Assembly: GCA_958295665.1 (NCBI GenBank)
Contig: OY282558.1
Span: 114,070,838 to 114,134,837, forward strand
DNA length: 64,000 bases
From: Tipula vernalis
Taxonomy: Eukaryota > Arthropoda > Insecta > Diptera > Tipulidae
Reading direction: 5' to 3'
Shown: positions 1-12,258 of the stretch, one piece after another
How positions within the stretch are numbered: the stretch's first letter is position 1
Layout: every line of letters begins with the position of its first letter
Made by a program: the position numbers and the translations under genes
The notes under the pieces: generated by a model
What the model was told of the DNA's origin: nothing
Seen by the model: the letters and a program-made list of their open reading frames with translations, nothing else
Database searches by the model: none

Positions 1-2780
1 AAATTCAAAAAGGAAAATCCTCCACTCAAAATAATTATACTATAATTAAGTAATTCGATTTAAAATTAATGGCAAATACCTATGTATCTAGTTTGAAAAA
101 TGTTCACATTTGCAAAAGGCTCAAATTTTCAGCCACATTAAAACAAAGCTAAAAATATTCGACAATGTCCCCTCTAATTACTCCTAAAACCGGGCAAACC
201 TTTTAAACATATCTAAATAATTAGTATAGTCTCTACATAAAAATCTAAAATAAATCACAATTCTACAAGCCAGAACAACTTTACATATTATTGAACGGAA
301 TCATTTCCTATACAGTCGCAAACCTTAATAAAATCGAATTTTCTATAAATTATCTAAAATTTCAAAAGCACTATAAAGCCTGACCTTTCTTTATTAATTA
401 TCAGCAATAAACATTATAACGACTTTGCAACTTCATACTAAGTATTCATATCTATATAAAAAATATGTTTGTAGATAGATATATATATACACATAAACTT
501 ATTTAGTGTCTTATCTTATCTTAAAGCAAAATGACGTTATGGTTGTGTGTGATAAATTTAAATTTTTTTTTTACATTAATCTCATCTTAACCCAGTTTTA
601 ACTAAAAAGTTGTGGTCGTTTTGATAAAATGTGTACAAAAACTGTGTAAAAGGATAATATTGGAAAATACATACCATCTATGTATTTTCAATTTTCCAAG
701 AAAATCCTTCTCATTCCTTTTATTTATTATTTTATGTACACTTTGTGTAAATGAAACAACACATACACAGATAAGAGACAAAGTGGAAATATTTTCAAGG
801 AATTTATTTATTCGTTTTTCCTTGACATGTGCGATATTCCCAATGGCAATCATTGAATTCACCAAACGTGTAAAATAGGAACACAGGAAAATTAATACAT
901 TCAAACATTTAGAATTAAAGTACTTGTTTGTATTCATAGTAGATATATACATTCTTGGTTTCATTTTATATAAATTCGTTTACCCAAAACAATGAATGTA
1001 GGAAGAAAAATTTTGAAGGTGACGATCTGTAAAAATACGAAGGGTTTATTATTTAATATACCTAATATGGGTTGCTACTAAATGTTTGTACAAGTAGAAC
1101 CTAATATTTTAATAAACATTTTCCCACCATTATCATTATTAGTATCATATTATCAATTGCATACAAATTTTCTACATTTAATTTGATTTATAACCATACA
1201 AAATTATACTTATTGCTTAAAAAAAACCTTGAACTTTTCATATTAAGATTTACAATAATATTTTCAAATTTTCTCTTCTTCGTATACTTAAACAAATAAA
1301 TACATGCATACGTACAATATTGTGAATTGCTTTTGTTGTCTTATTTATAAACACAAGTAACAAAAAAAAAAAATCCAAGACGATAAATAATGTATGTTTC
1401 ATTATTAATTTGTCGACGGTCGAAACGAATAAATTCTCGTGAATTTCTATTAGGTGCGTACGCACCTTTAGATTTATATGCGTACAAATGTTTTATTGAT
1501 TGATAGCTCTCAGCTGTTAGAATGAATTTAGTATATACATTTATAAATATATCTTACGGTAATGGACTCATTAAAGAAAACGTAAACTAAAAATATAAAA
1601 TTGAATGCAACGAAATATTCACACAGCTAAATTTACCATAATGATGCAGTCTCACTGCCAAAATGAATACGAAATAAAATTAACAAACTGCCCACGTGTA
1701 AATAAAACTGAGTCTGCTACGAGAGTATAAGTATTGTTTATAAATAGAAAAAAAAAACTGTTAAAGTAATTTCGTTCCTAGTTACATTGCATATAGTCGC
1801 ACACGTTGCTACCATCAAACATCATATTAGCACAACAATGGGCTTAAAATCGTACACCCAAAAGACAAAAATCATTTCATTCGTTTGTTCGTAGAATTTT
1901 TCATATTTAGATTATAAGTCAATTGTAAATGACGTCTGTAATCCGTATGTTGTTATTTTATATATGAAGAGATAAGGTGACTAAGATTTTCAGTGTTTTT
2001 ATATGTATTTAATATTAAAGTCAATTCTAAGTAAGTGCCGACCCATTTCTTTTAATTGCGTTGTTTTTATCTACAATATTCACATAAAAATGTTTGTGCT
2101 ATGCGCATGACGTATGACGTAAGCTCTTTAATTAGTGATAATGCAATGCGATATTATTAAGTTATCGCGGATAAAATAAACTTTCAAGTTATTTCGTTTG
2201 TCTATTAATTTGAATTTGAATTTAAAAATTATTTCCATAACGAAGTAATCCTCCTAAAATAAACTCGATTCATGTTCCAGTTTCTTATCTCGAATAACCT
2301 AAATTAATCGTTAGTTATTATACTTTTGTATTGATCTTAACCTATTTAGAAATACAATACAACTTAGTAACTGCTTGTAATCTCATAAACCCAATTGTTT
2401 TATTAATTATTAATAAATTGAAATTTAATTTCTAATTTAGTTTTGTGATCGTCCTTTCATACACAAACTACAAATTTAGTGATCACAAGGCATAAAGAGA
2501 ATTCTAATATGCTGGGAAATCCAATGAGCCTGTACTTAAAGCTCATTTTCATTAAATGTTTTTTCTGTATTCCAAAATAAAAAATGGAGGTGTGGCCAAC
2601 ATACGACTTTCTTTTACGAACAGAGAATTTTGAGAAATTGTATTTTTTTAAGTAGTTTTTTGTAAGCCTTATACTTCTTAAGATATTTGCAAAATAAATT
2701 TTATGGACCAAGAGAATGGCCACTTCCGGTTAGCCGATTTGGAGTAAAATTGACTAAGACCTCCCAATTTATCAAAAAAG
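1..2780. other. AT-rich stretch with no recognisable gene
   Basis: Long AT-rich sequence with short homopolymer runs. The open frames here (for example 602-964 minus and 612-878 plus) overlap on opposite strands, have skewed K/N/F/I composition and match no family I know. I see no splice-bordered coding patch. It is best read as intergenic or intronic DNA. Confidence 0.6.
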
Positions 2781-2814
2781 CTTAAATCTGAAATTTCAGT
2801 TCGATTGGTTAAAC

Positions 2815-2960
2815 CATCTGGGCTGTAGAGAGGACCCAGACTGACAAACAGACACCATTTCGAAAACCACTTTTTCGGACTCAGGGGACCTCAAAATAGA
2901 TAAATCTATAAAAATCTCAAGGCCCAAAATTTTCATGATTTCTTTACTTTATTTTACTAG
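2815..2960. repeat. Dispersed-repeat-like segment with CAGAC-rich motif
   Basis: The stretch reads 'cagactgacaaacagac', then 'ccactttttcggactcagg' and 'gggacctcaaaa'. A similar arrangement (acagacatccagacatccgg, then a phrase around 'cgagaaaagtggttttgg') occurs at about 46400-46530. Such CAGACA/GGACAGAC tracts are common in the terminal parts of insect transposons. The family is not identified, so this is a repeat-like note only. Confidence 0.3.
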
Positions 2961-3250
2961 AGTAAAAGAAAGTAAAACATATTGGAAAACCTTAAAAAAT
3001 CTTTTTTCGTAAAAGTTGCACTATGTGCACCGAAATTTATAAAACTATAGAGTAACATTTTGAAAGGAAAAATGGGGTAAAATATACTATATTTGCACTT
3101 TTCCTCGTGTTTCTGTTCTTTCGGAATAAAACGAAAACATTGAATTTATATCAGCTATTACTCATTTCCATGTAGATTCCCGAAGTTTAAAGCATAATTA
3201 AAAAAAACTCAGAATACTTATAGCAACCGGACAGGTAATTATACTACAAC

Positions 3251-3310
3251 TATCCCTCGAGTTACGCGGTTAATTGGCTCCACGTAAGTTGAAACCGCGT
3301 AAGTCGAGAC
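3251..3310 (-). repeat. Probable terminal region of the pogo/Tigger element
   Basis: The sequence contains tccctcgagttacgcggtt and, shortly after, aaccgcgtaagtcg. These two 14-mers (3258-3271 and 3293-3306) are inverted copies with one mismatch. CTCGAGTTACGCGG-type termini are typical of Tigger-like elements, and the block lies about 200 bp beyond the C-terminus of the transposase remnant on the minus strand. A matching opposite end near 4.8-5.1 kb was not found. Confidence 0.45.
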
Positions 3311-3490
3311 TCAGGATTAGTGCAGACTATGATATTCCGTTCCGCGTAACACTAAACTGGGTAATTTGAATCTAGTAAGTATTAGTTTCATAAACGTAGT
3401 CCCATGGGCAAAAACAACTCTAAATTTAGAAATCTTCATAAACATTTTATTAAAATAATCAAATAAGTAAATCGAATATTTTATTATTCA

Positions 3491-4830
3491 TCATATCTTT
3501 TGTAAAATATGCTGCTCCAATATTTTTGCCAAATTTAAACCATATTCTACATAAGCAATAGACATATTTTCAACAGGTTCATCCTCAAAACTTTGTTCTG
3601 TATTATTTGCAATTGTGTTTGAATTAGAGCCTATTACAAACTTCATCAAATCATCTTCATTGAAAGTTTGCTCTATAAACAGTTCATCAACGTCTTGAGC
3701 ATTCGTATCATCAAATCTTTCACCAGGTAACAAACGTCTAAGATCACTCATAGCATATATTATTGTTTTTAAACATTCTATAGGATTAAAAATTCCTTCC
3801 AAGCTTGAGTGAGTGATATATATTCTTCAGACTCTATATTCTCCAAAGTAGATCACACTTTAAGCTAATGGCTGTATTAGTGATGTAATATTCGCTGGCA
3901 GAAAGAAAATCTTCACGTTAGTATGAAACATCTGTTTTAGATGTCCAGTACCCTGATTCTATAAAAAATAAGATAATGTGTAAATGGGTAAACTTGTGAA
4001 AAGCAAAGCTTACTTTTATGTGTTAGCAATTTCTCGGTTTGACTTATTACTAAAATAATATCGAAAAATTCCAAACTCATAAAAGTAAGCTTTGCTTTTC
4101 ACAAGTTTACCCGTTTACACATTATCTTATTTTTTATAGAATCAGCACCCAGGAGCATTATCTAACAGCAATAAAACTGTAAAACCTAATTTTTTCTTGG
4201 TAAGATAACTTTCTATATACGACACAAAATAGTTGATAAACCAATTCTTAAACTTATCTGACGTTATCCAAGCTTTTTTATTGGCTCGCCAATAAACAAG
4301 TAGCTGTAATTTATTACAGTTTTTCAATTGTCGAAGATTCAATGATTTATTAATGAACATCAAGAGTGATTCGCTCCTTAGACACTTTAAAACTACAATT
4401 TTCTTGAATTCAACCATAAATTGATGGGGAGCTTCTGCATCAGCTGATGCACGTTCTCCTTGTAATTTTATGTTATACAATAGTAATAGTAGTTTGAAAG
4501 TCTCTCTCAGACATTTATAGGCTGTATAATTGCATTGCTTTTTGTTTCATAGTGCTTCCATCTAAAGGCACTATTTTATTTGTGCAATCTTCAATTTATA
4601 TTGCAAATACTTGCCCAGTTTTTCCCCGTTCGTTTTTAACCTGAGGTTCCTATTGAAGCAAACTTTCTTATTTTTTCTTCATTCCGTTTAATTTCTTTGA
4701 CTTTGCGATACCTGACATTCTTTCTCCTTCCTTTATTCGGTCCAATATCTTAATTTTTTGTTCAAGTGATTTCGTAAACCGCTAACCAGTTCTTTTCTTT
4801 CTCTTCTTTCGATTACATTACCAAATAAAA
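3491..4830 (-). pseudogene. pogo/Tigger-like DDE transposase, broken
   Basis: Reading the minus strand from about 4830 downward, the pieces of a Tigger (CENP-B/DDE superfamily) transposase appear in order. First is an N-terminal helix-turn-helix piece, LEQKIKILDRIKEGERMSG, at about 4710-4785. A segment resembling the conserved 'ASADAEA...FMVEFKKIV' block follows (4142-4480). This runs into the catalytic motif LLLLDNAPG. The next conserved block, VKIFFLPANITSLIQ, lies at about 3865-3910, and a C-terminal tail containing NEDDLMKFV lies at 3491-3802. Full enzymes of this family cut and paste DNA at TA sites. This copy has frameshifts and stops, and it is interrupted inside the catalytic domain, between DNAPG and FLPAN, by a 191-bp hairpin. 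It must be inactive. The family assignment is firm from motif order; the exact ends are not. Confidence 0.85.
3954..4144. repeat. 191-bp hairpin (foldback/MITE) inserted in the Tigger transposase
   Basis: Two 67-nt arms, 3954-4020 and 4078-4144, are inverted copies with a single mismatch, around a 57-nt loop. The arms begin tgattctataaaaaataag. The flanks are gtaccc (3948-3953) and gcaccc (4145-4150), a possible 6-bp target duplication with one mismatch. The arms end exactly where the transposase reading frame is lost after DNAPG, so the hairpin was inserted into the older element. No coding capacity. Confidence 0.85.
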
Positions 4831-6477
4831 ATATTTCAACAGTACTGTACTAGACTACTTAAGTAAGTAAACCAATATTAATTTTAAACCACCTGATTAT
4901 TTAGTCCTTAATAAAATTATTAAACTCGCAAATAATGAAAGATTTATATTGCCATGGTTTGAAAAATTGTATAACTTAATTTTATATTTACGGTATTGTT
5001 TTCCGACGAGCACAAAAAAAAAACAATTTAAAAGTTAGTTTTCCCAACATTTTTCATTCTCCGGAAAAAGACTGAATATATAGTATAGCAATTCAACATT
5101 TTCCTCTCGGTAGTTTTCTAAAAACTACACAAAAGAAAACGAACATTGTGTTTTGATAAATTTCTGGTTTTTCAAAGTTTAATTATTTCGAAGTTTTTTT
5201 TTTTTTTTTAACTTTCTACCAGTTTAATTTGTTGTATTAACCTAGTTTTTTTTTTATTTATAAATAAAACGAAAACTATCGAAATTTTATGTGTTTCTCA
5301 TTTCTTTTCGGTTGACTGTGCATATCATATAGTTAAGTAAACTATAAAATAAAATTGAAGTTTAAATTTTCACTTTTCAATGTGAATGATGATGAGCATG
5401 TGATTGATTCTTCATTCCTCTGTTACTAATCGAGCATAACGATTATTGTTGAATATAATTTATTGGAAATGGTCCAATATTTGCACAAAACATTTAGGTT
5501 GAAGTTCGAATAAACAACAAATCACATTTGACATGATCTTAATTTTTATGGACTGACATTTTTTTTTAATTTGTAGCGATTATATAGAAGGTTTCAATGC
5601 AATTTAAAAAGTACTATACAGACTTATTAAGTGTAAACCTCTTTCAAAAAACGTTATTAAATGATAAGTGTCTTTTCCAGACATCAGTTTATAGGTCAAA
5701 TAACGAAATATAGCGTTTCTAAAGTTACAATTTTCATCATGCTCATTTCACATTAATTATGTACATATACATAAAAATAAAATTAACGATTTCCCAAGAA
5801 TTTCCATTTTTTTTTTTTTTTTTTTTTTTCAAAATAAAGAAACCAAAATAAAAATAAGAAAATCATTCCATTTCATATGTTTAATGATCTATTTTTGTGA
5901 AAATTTCGGCTTTGTGTTTGAATTTCTTTTCGTGAAAATGCCATGAAGAAAATGTGTAGCGAAAGAAAGAGAGAGAGAGAGAGAGAGAGAAGCAAAAACA
6001 AATGTTATAGAGATCTATTTTTAAAAATAAGAATAATTTTTTTAAATGAGAAGAAAATTTATAAATTTTTTTTTTTGGGTTTAAATTTATTTATTTTCTA
6101 TTTTAATTAGAAAATAATGATTTTGACTTTTTGTTGTTTACATAATTAAAAATACAGTAAAAGTTCGGGGAATAAAATAAAATGTTTTCTTTAAGAATGA
6201 AGAGTTTTCTGAATTAAATGTATGTTAGTCATAAATAGGTTAAACGAAGAATCCGGTTGCGTTTCAATTATTGAAATGAAACAAAATCTATCAGAAATAT
6301 TCAAAATTATACATGGCCAATCGTCAACCCTACCTTTTACTGCGCCGAAAACGTCGATAAATAAGTTGAAAGAATCATTTTAACGGTTATTGATGGTGAT
6401 TTATGCACTAATTTTTATATAAAAAAAAAGATACTTAAGCTTTTTAAGATAGCGGTTCAAAATTTCCTTTTTCACAG
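4831..6477. other. AT-rich spacer with simple repeats
   Basis: No gene seen. The stretch holds a long T run at about 5810-5829, a (GA)n microsatellite at about 5963-5990 and several A/T runs. Confidence 0.6.
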
Positions 6478-6602
6478 TTTTTCGATCCGGCTCAATGGGA
6501 AGGACCAATGTACGACAATGGACTATATGGTGGTGGTGGATGGCTGGTGGATTTTCCTCAAACAACTTTCTGCGATACCAAACCGTGTATATCTTCAAGC
6601 GG
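6478..6602 (+). CDS. Candidate internal exon of an unidentified host gene
   Basis: A 125-bp GC-richer island stands out from the AT-rich surroundings. It is preceded by a strong acceptor (aatttcctttttcacag, AG at 6476-6477) and followed by a possible donor (GTATAAG from 6603). One frame reads FFDPAQWEGPMYDNGLYGG, continuing through a Gly/Trp run, a Cys-containing stretch and CISS, with balanced residues. All three plus frames are open across it and a minus-strand frame (6401-6598) is also open, so the frame choice rests on residue composition alone. I do not recognise the protein. It could equally be a chance island or an old repeat. Confidence 0.3.
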
Positions 6603-7720
6603 GTATAAGAAAACGCACCCTTAACTAATGGTCACTTAATAAAACAGAAGTAAGCGGTTTTTACACCTACATATATACATATGTACTTATTAAAATTTAT
6701 TTTATAATTAATTTTGACTGTAAGTACTTTGCCAAAATACCAAATCGAAATGAATACAAAAACAAAACAGACTTAATATCAAAAAAAGTATCCACCCAAT
6801 TTGGTGAACCTTAAAAAATATAATATAAACAGGCAGTAGCATTTAAATTATTTAAACGATAGTTTTAGTACTTTTACATAACAACTTACAAGATAAATAT
6901 AAATTAATTAATTAAGTACCTAATAAATTAATAATTCGCTTTACTTTAATTTCAGATCATTAGCTATATGACGGCTTAGAATACAGAGACGTTCACAAAT
7001 TACATTTAGGTAGATTATGGTTTGGGATTTTTGTTTACTGAAGTTAATTTTGTTTTTAATTTTAGGTGATGAAATTTGATGATCTGCACAGGTGACTACT
7101 ACATACCCAGTTTAATTAATGGATCTGCAAAATAGATTAATTAGAAATGAAAGGGGGCACGTGAAATTACTTAAATTTTACGTGAGTGCTTAGTAAGCAT
7201 TAAGACAAACATTATTTCTAGTTTTGAATTATTGTTTCACTAAATAAGAAACGTCTACTTTGAGAACTGATGTGCAGTGGAATGTATAAATATTAGGCCG
7301 TCAATCAGATGCAATCAACAGACGTTACAATAAATTAAAATTGAGGTAGGCTTTTCGATTTTCATTATATTTTACTAGAACTTTACTCTGTAACATAAAA
7401 TGAGTTGAAATGGCCTTGATCGCCAATTACATTGAAAAAGTATAAAATTAACTCTACTTCTAATTCAATTCATGAATGCGGAAGGCAATGAAACCTTGGG
7501 AGTATGTCTATGTAGGGTTTTATTAAACGAAAATCTTGTTATTCTTGAACTTTATAAAACTGTTGCTGAAGGCATTATTATTCAAGCCTCGGTCTTTATC
7601 TCTAAAAAGTTTTTGATAAGTTTTCTTGTGGATTGATATGTCCAAAAATTTGAAATCATATACTTCGTAAAATTTGAAAACTGAAATGAATTACAGGCTT
7701 GATTGAATTAATAAGATTAC
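6603..7720. other. AT-rich spacer
   Basis: No gene or inverted-repeat element recognised in this stretch. Confidence 0.5.
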
Positions 7721-7838
7721 GTACGGTGCAGCATAGTTAATGACCAGACTAGAGCCTATCTCTCGTATTTCAATAATTTCCAAAATATCCAATGGAATTC
7801 GCCCTTTATACGCTTCAATATGCTTGCGGTATGGACAC
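7721..7838 (-). CDS. Candidate exon of an unidentified host gene
   Basis: On the minus strand this patch reads CPYRKHIEAYKGRIPLDILE, followed by a segment ending NYAAPY. The composition is normal for a folded domain and unlike the neighbouring AT-rich frames. After TAC at 7721 comes GTAATC, a plausible donor; an earlier GTACGT could also serve. On the 5' side the frame runs straight into a perfect 21-bp inverted-repeat foldback (7844-7927) and no acceptor is visible, so the exon may have been cut by that insertion. The strand in a Lys-Gly turn followed by hydrophobic strands is faintly PH-domain-like, but this is not enough to name it. Confidence 0.3.
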
Positions 7839-7843
7839 CGCAC

Positions 7844-7927
7844 AGTGTAAACGTCAAAAAATCAGGTTTTATAATAATTGTATTAAAATTGCAGCAACCA
7901 ACAAATTGATTTTTTGACGTTTACACT
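7844..7927. repeat. 84-bp foldback with 21-bp perfect inverted repeats
   Basis: Arm 7844-7864 (agtgtaaacgtcaaaaaatc plus a) is the exact reverse complement of 7907-7927, around a 42-nt loop. No target-site duplication is clear. Words such as aaacgtca recur at about 15280-15310 and 15560, which may be distant relatives. Confidence 0.75.
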
Positions 7928-8071
7928 ATGTTACATTCGTACCATAAAATTTTGTACAATAAATATTGCATGTAAATTACATCGTGTAAAATGAACTTTA
8001 GAGTCAATGATTAAATTACTTTCAAAACATTACTCGCCAAATTGAAATTTCCTTTTTCAAATATTCATCTA

Positions 8072-8100
8072 ATGTCGTTTTCGATTGACTTTTTTCAATC
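8072..8100 (+). repeat. Single terminal motif related to the 12.6-kb miniature element
   Basis: The string aatgtcgttttcgattgac matches the terminal inverted repeat of the element at 12560-12837 (aatgtcgttttcgattcgc) with one gap-like difference. A partner end was not found nearby, so it is a fragment or a chance match. Confidence 0.35.
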
Positions 8101-8531
8101 GAAGATGAAAATTAGATTATTTTCTGTTTTTTATTTATGTGTGGGCGTTTAATTTAAAATAGGGAGTTCATTAAATGAAACTAAACTTGTCCCTTAAATA
8201 CTTACATACTTGAAAAAATAATGTTTATGTTAGATGAGGAGTATCTAGATAAAGAGTACATGAAAAAATTTAGATTTTTAAAAAGTGCTGTAATAAAAAA
8301 ACAATTGCCCTCGGAACAACTTTTAGAGTTAACTCACCAATTCGAAGGAAAAAGCGAAACATTTATTTCGACTGCTCTTCATAATTTTTTATTCTGCGGT
8401 AACAGTTAACAACTCAGCATACTTAGAGTACACTGACATTTCAAAATACTTTGATAAATGCAACCATTCAATTATTTTCAATAAGATGGAATTAGTTAAG
8501 GTTTTTGATTTGTTTCATGTAATACATACAT

Positions 8532-8612
8532 CTAGGGCGATGGTTCTTAACTGGTGGTGCACGCACCCCTAGGGAGCGCGGTATAGGTTAGTTAGGGGTG
8601 CGAGCACTATTA
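8532..8612 (+). repeat. hAT-like terminal fragment
   Basis: The string ctagggcgatggttcttaac, followed by tggtggtgcacgcacccct and agggagcgcgg, has the arrangement seen at the ends of Buster/ZBED-type hAT elements: a CAGnG..GGTTCTTAAC end, then a palindromic CACGCACCCCTAGGG block. No partner end or transposase was found. The short frame 8221-8409 just upstream shows no hAT motif. Confidence 0.4.
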
Positions 8613-8899
8613 ATTGAATTAATTTTAGGACTATCGTACTTTATATCCACATTTATGTAACTTTAATTAGAAATTGAAATAAAAAATCAAATAATTTTAA
8701 AAAAATGAGGTCAACCGCTTTTCAATTCACAGATTTATGCACAGGTCGATTGCTGGCAGTTTCGCGATTGCTGACTTATCTGATCTGATTGTATGAAGTT
8801 GCGCAAATAATTTTGAAAAACTCCAGTGGTTTCTTCTAAATGTTTAGAAAATTTATTTTGTTGTTACCGACTTTATAATAATACAAAAAAGGTTTTATA

Positions 8900-9185
8900 G
8901 ACCATTGCTGGCCCGGACCAGACACCAAAAGGTGCTAAATCGTCCTCTACGTCGAGAACAACTGCTGGCATTTCCATTTGAAAGACATATTCTAAATTTG
9001 CAACAAGAGATTAAGGGATTTCGGCGACAGAGCATATACCTAATTGTCGATTTTAATACAATGCTCTAACTGCATTACTGACTCCGATTGATCAAATCAT
9101 ATGCTTGTTTCAAATCCAAGAAACCCTGTTGCACGTCACAAAATGTCTGTAATCGATCAATTTCCCCTGCCAGCGGAATAATTCT
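8900..9185 (-). pseudogene. Coding-looking patch, possibly an RT remnant or two exons
   Basis: On the minus strand one frame (about 9070-9175) reads RLQTFCDVQQGFLDLKQAYD, continuing LINRSQ to a stop. Further along (about 8900-8988), after a pyrimidine-rich run ending in TTTAG, another frame reads EYVFQMEMPAVVLDVEDDLA and then PFGVWSGPAM. FLDLKQAYD resembles the reverse-transcriptase strand of the type (F/L)xDxxQAYD in RTE-like elements. The second patch resembles nothing I know. The plus strand also has a weakly RT-like phrase (FPLPAE). The identity is unresolved: degraded retroelement or host exons. Confidence 0.22.
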
Positions 9186-12100
9186 TCTCATTATTGGGTA
9201 AGGCATTAATTTATATGCCTTATATAGCTATACATATCTCGATCTATCTTCTTATATATAGGATATGACGCGGCCGCTTTCCATTTATTAGGCATTACCG
9301 ACTTAATACTGTACGACAAGTAGTTAAAACAAATCAAAAAAATTGAAGACAATTAAATTAAAGAACTATTGCTAAAATTTAAAGCTATTTATTCGGTTGA
9401 CTATCTTATCGAATATCTAAACGCGAAGGAAGTTTCCACTTCCATCACTTTTTTACTGCTTACTTACATAAATTAGTATTTTATTTTTTACACATAAGCA
9501 CCTTGTAAAGAAATTGCGTAAAAATACCAGTTAGATCCATTCCAAGCTCTAATGAAAACTAAAATTTTAAATACTTTTGTGTAGGTCATTAACATGAACT
9601 AAATACGGTTTTGATGATGAGATCAGTATGAGGTAAGGTAGTTTACGATACTTTGTCAACAATATACTTATAATTTATTATTGTTGTTTTTGTTTTGCTG
9701 TTAGAATATTTTATTGAAACTAGTTTTGGTTATATAGTATGATTTTATAAATGTTATAGTGTGTAACGGTAAATAAAATAAAATTTTAGGAATTTGATAT
9801 TTTATTATAGATGAATACATATTTAGTGGGCGCCATAATTAGATATAACCAAATTATCAGCATTATTTTCATAAAGTGTTTTATTCACAACATAAATAAA
9901 ATAATTTCTAGTTTAATAGTTTGCAAAAATGTTTATTTTAATAAAATTGTTGTTTTTACAGAGTGAGATTACAGTGTAAATGGTGGTGTAGTATGGATTG
10001 GGTGCTAATGCGCATTGTAGAATTATTCATATTTTTGGTATGAGTTTCTTTGTTTGGTTTGTATTTACTATGGATTGCAACTTGGGCGTTGGTTAGGAAA
10101 TCCGTCTTCCTTTAATTATAATAATGTTAAAACGTTCTCAACTAGTGTACGGCTTCGTCAATCTCGTGCGTATCTATGACGACATACAAAAATAAATAAA
10201 CTTGTTTTATAACAAGGGTAACATTTATTCTACTAGGAATTTAAACCGATCGATTTTCTTGGTTACTCGTCCCTTTTCATTAATCGAGATTTAGTCTGAT
10301 TTAAATCTAATTATATCCTATTCGTACATACCATAAGCACCTATGAAACAAGCAACAGCAATATACCTTCTTTATATAATTAAGTAATATAAATCTTAAA
10401 GTTTTTCTTCTTTCCATTTAAATATTTAACACAACTTTTATCTCTCGCTCTTCAACTTTTTTTTTCGTGTTATTCAACAAATATATAAAATGAAAGCTGC
10501 GAATTGAAAATGAACAAACGAACGAACGTAAAAATGCGAATAATAAATTTATACGATGAAGACGACGACCAAGATGTTAAACAAAAAGAAGAAAAGACTT
10601 GATTTAGAAAGTTTTCTTGGGTTTTTCATTTTTTTTTAGGTTCTGCTTTTAATTCAAAAGGTAGACTAACATTTTTTTTGCTTCTTCGTTACATAAATTT
10701 ATAATATGTATATGTATATAATTGAGTGTTATTAATGCTTACATACATGGTATTTCCATGCAAGTGTGGTGCCACATTTTTATCTAATTATTAACAGATA
10801 ATTTCAAGAAATTTTAGGACCATACACGCAAGCAGTTAATTCGAGTTATTAAAAGGTGCGCTTTCTGACCTAAAATTAAGCGAACAATAGCACACCATTG
10901 TGCGGTCGTCTATTTCCGTATGTTTTTTTTTTATTTTTATAATCGTTAATGAACCATTCAATGTGATATGTATTCAACTTTCGCTCGATAAAATACCAGC
11001 CAAACAACGATATATGATTTGTTCATAATAAACTTGAATTTTTATTATAGTTGCGTGGAATGTAAGAATGGAGCGCTATAAAAATACGAAGTAGTGAATA
11101 TTGATAAAATAAGACAGGAGGAATATAATGAACATTTATGTACTATTTAGTTAGTCATATGTGTGATTAAAAATTGGGGCGATAAATAAGTATAGGTGAG
11201 AGATAATTTCCATATCATTTTTTAAATATTATTTTTTTGTGGTTTGTTTGTTATTTGTTAAGTGGAATTATAAAGAAATTTTGAACTTTTGTGCGCATTG
11301 TACCGATAACAAATTGAAGTGCAATAAAAATAGGATATTATAGAAATAAACAGTAAATGCATGTGATTATAAAACTATAAACAGAAGTAATCAAAAATTT
11401 GTTGTATAACTTCTTCCCTATGTATTTGCTAAAAAAATGGGATTTCCCTAATATTATACCGATTTTGTGGAAAATTCCATAAAAAACAATTAAATGACGA
11501 TTTGAAATTTTCTAAATTATGATATAACAGAATTTCTAAAAACTATTAAATTATCTCAGAATTATATGATAAAAGTCAAAAACAATTTTTATGCCAAATA
11601 TAATTAACACATTGTAGTTGGACGTTTTGTACTGGCGCATTGTGCCCTGGAGTCAACAAATTTTTTAATAATATGCACGAATTTTGACATTACAAAAAAT
11701 CGCAATAAATTTATATCTGCTCTGAATTTTTTAATAATATTTAAGTAAGGGACCAATATTATTGTACTACACCACTTCCTTTCACAATAATTACAATTAT
11801 TGATAGAATCTGATATCAAATTTGGCTCAAGATTCCTAGACTATAAACATACACAACATATCTCAAAAAAAATCTTGGTTATTAAAATAGTTTGAAATGT
11901 GGAGAGTACCGTACTTTCTAAGGGGACGTCCGTACTAATAATTACCCCAAAAGTTATATGCGTTCTGTAAAAGATATTTTGTGATAAGAAAAATTGATTA
12001 TAATTATTTTGATCTTGATCTTCACATATCTAAGATAATGTTATGTGGATATTTTTACTTCATAGTATGTACATACTTTATATAAGATAGGGCAACAACA

Positions 12101-12250
12101 AACAGAAGGAGTATCAGCTGTACAATTTTCTCCGTTCTATCACTAATCTAAGAAAAATTATGCTGTTACTAATACAGCAGTTTGTGAAAAACGTATTTTT
12201 ATATATGGTATTCTGCAAACAATATGTTAATATACACATAATTTTTCGAA
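9186..12250. other. AT-rich spacer
   Basis: No convincing gene. The frame at 11604-11819 (minus) has no recognisable domain. There are scattered T runs around 10450, 10630 and 10920. Confidence 0.5.
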
Positions 12251-12258
12251 TTTATTAA

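Noticed and set aside
602..964. Opposed overlapping frames (602-964 minus, 612-878 plus)
   Set aside because: Mutually overlapping, low-complexity composition, no domain, no splice or start context.
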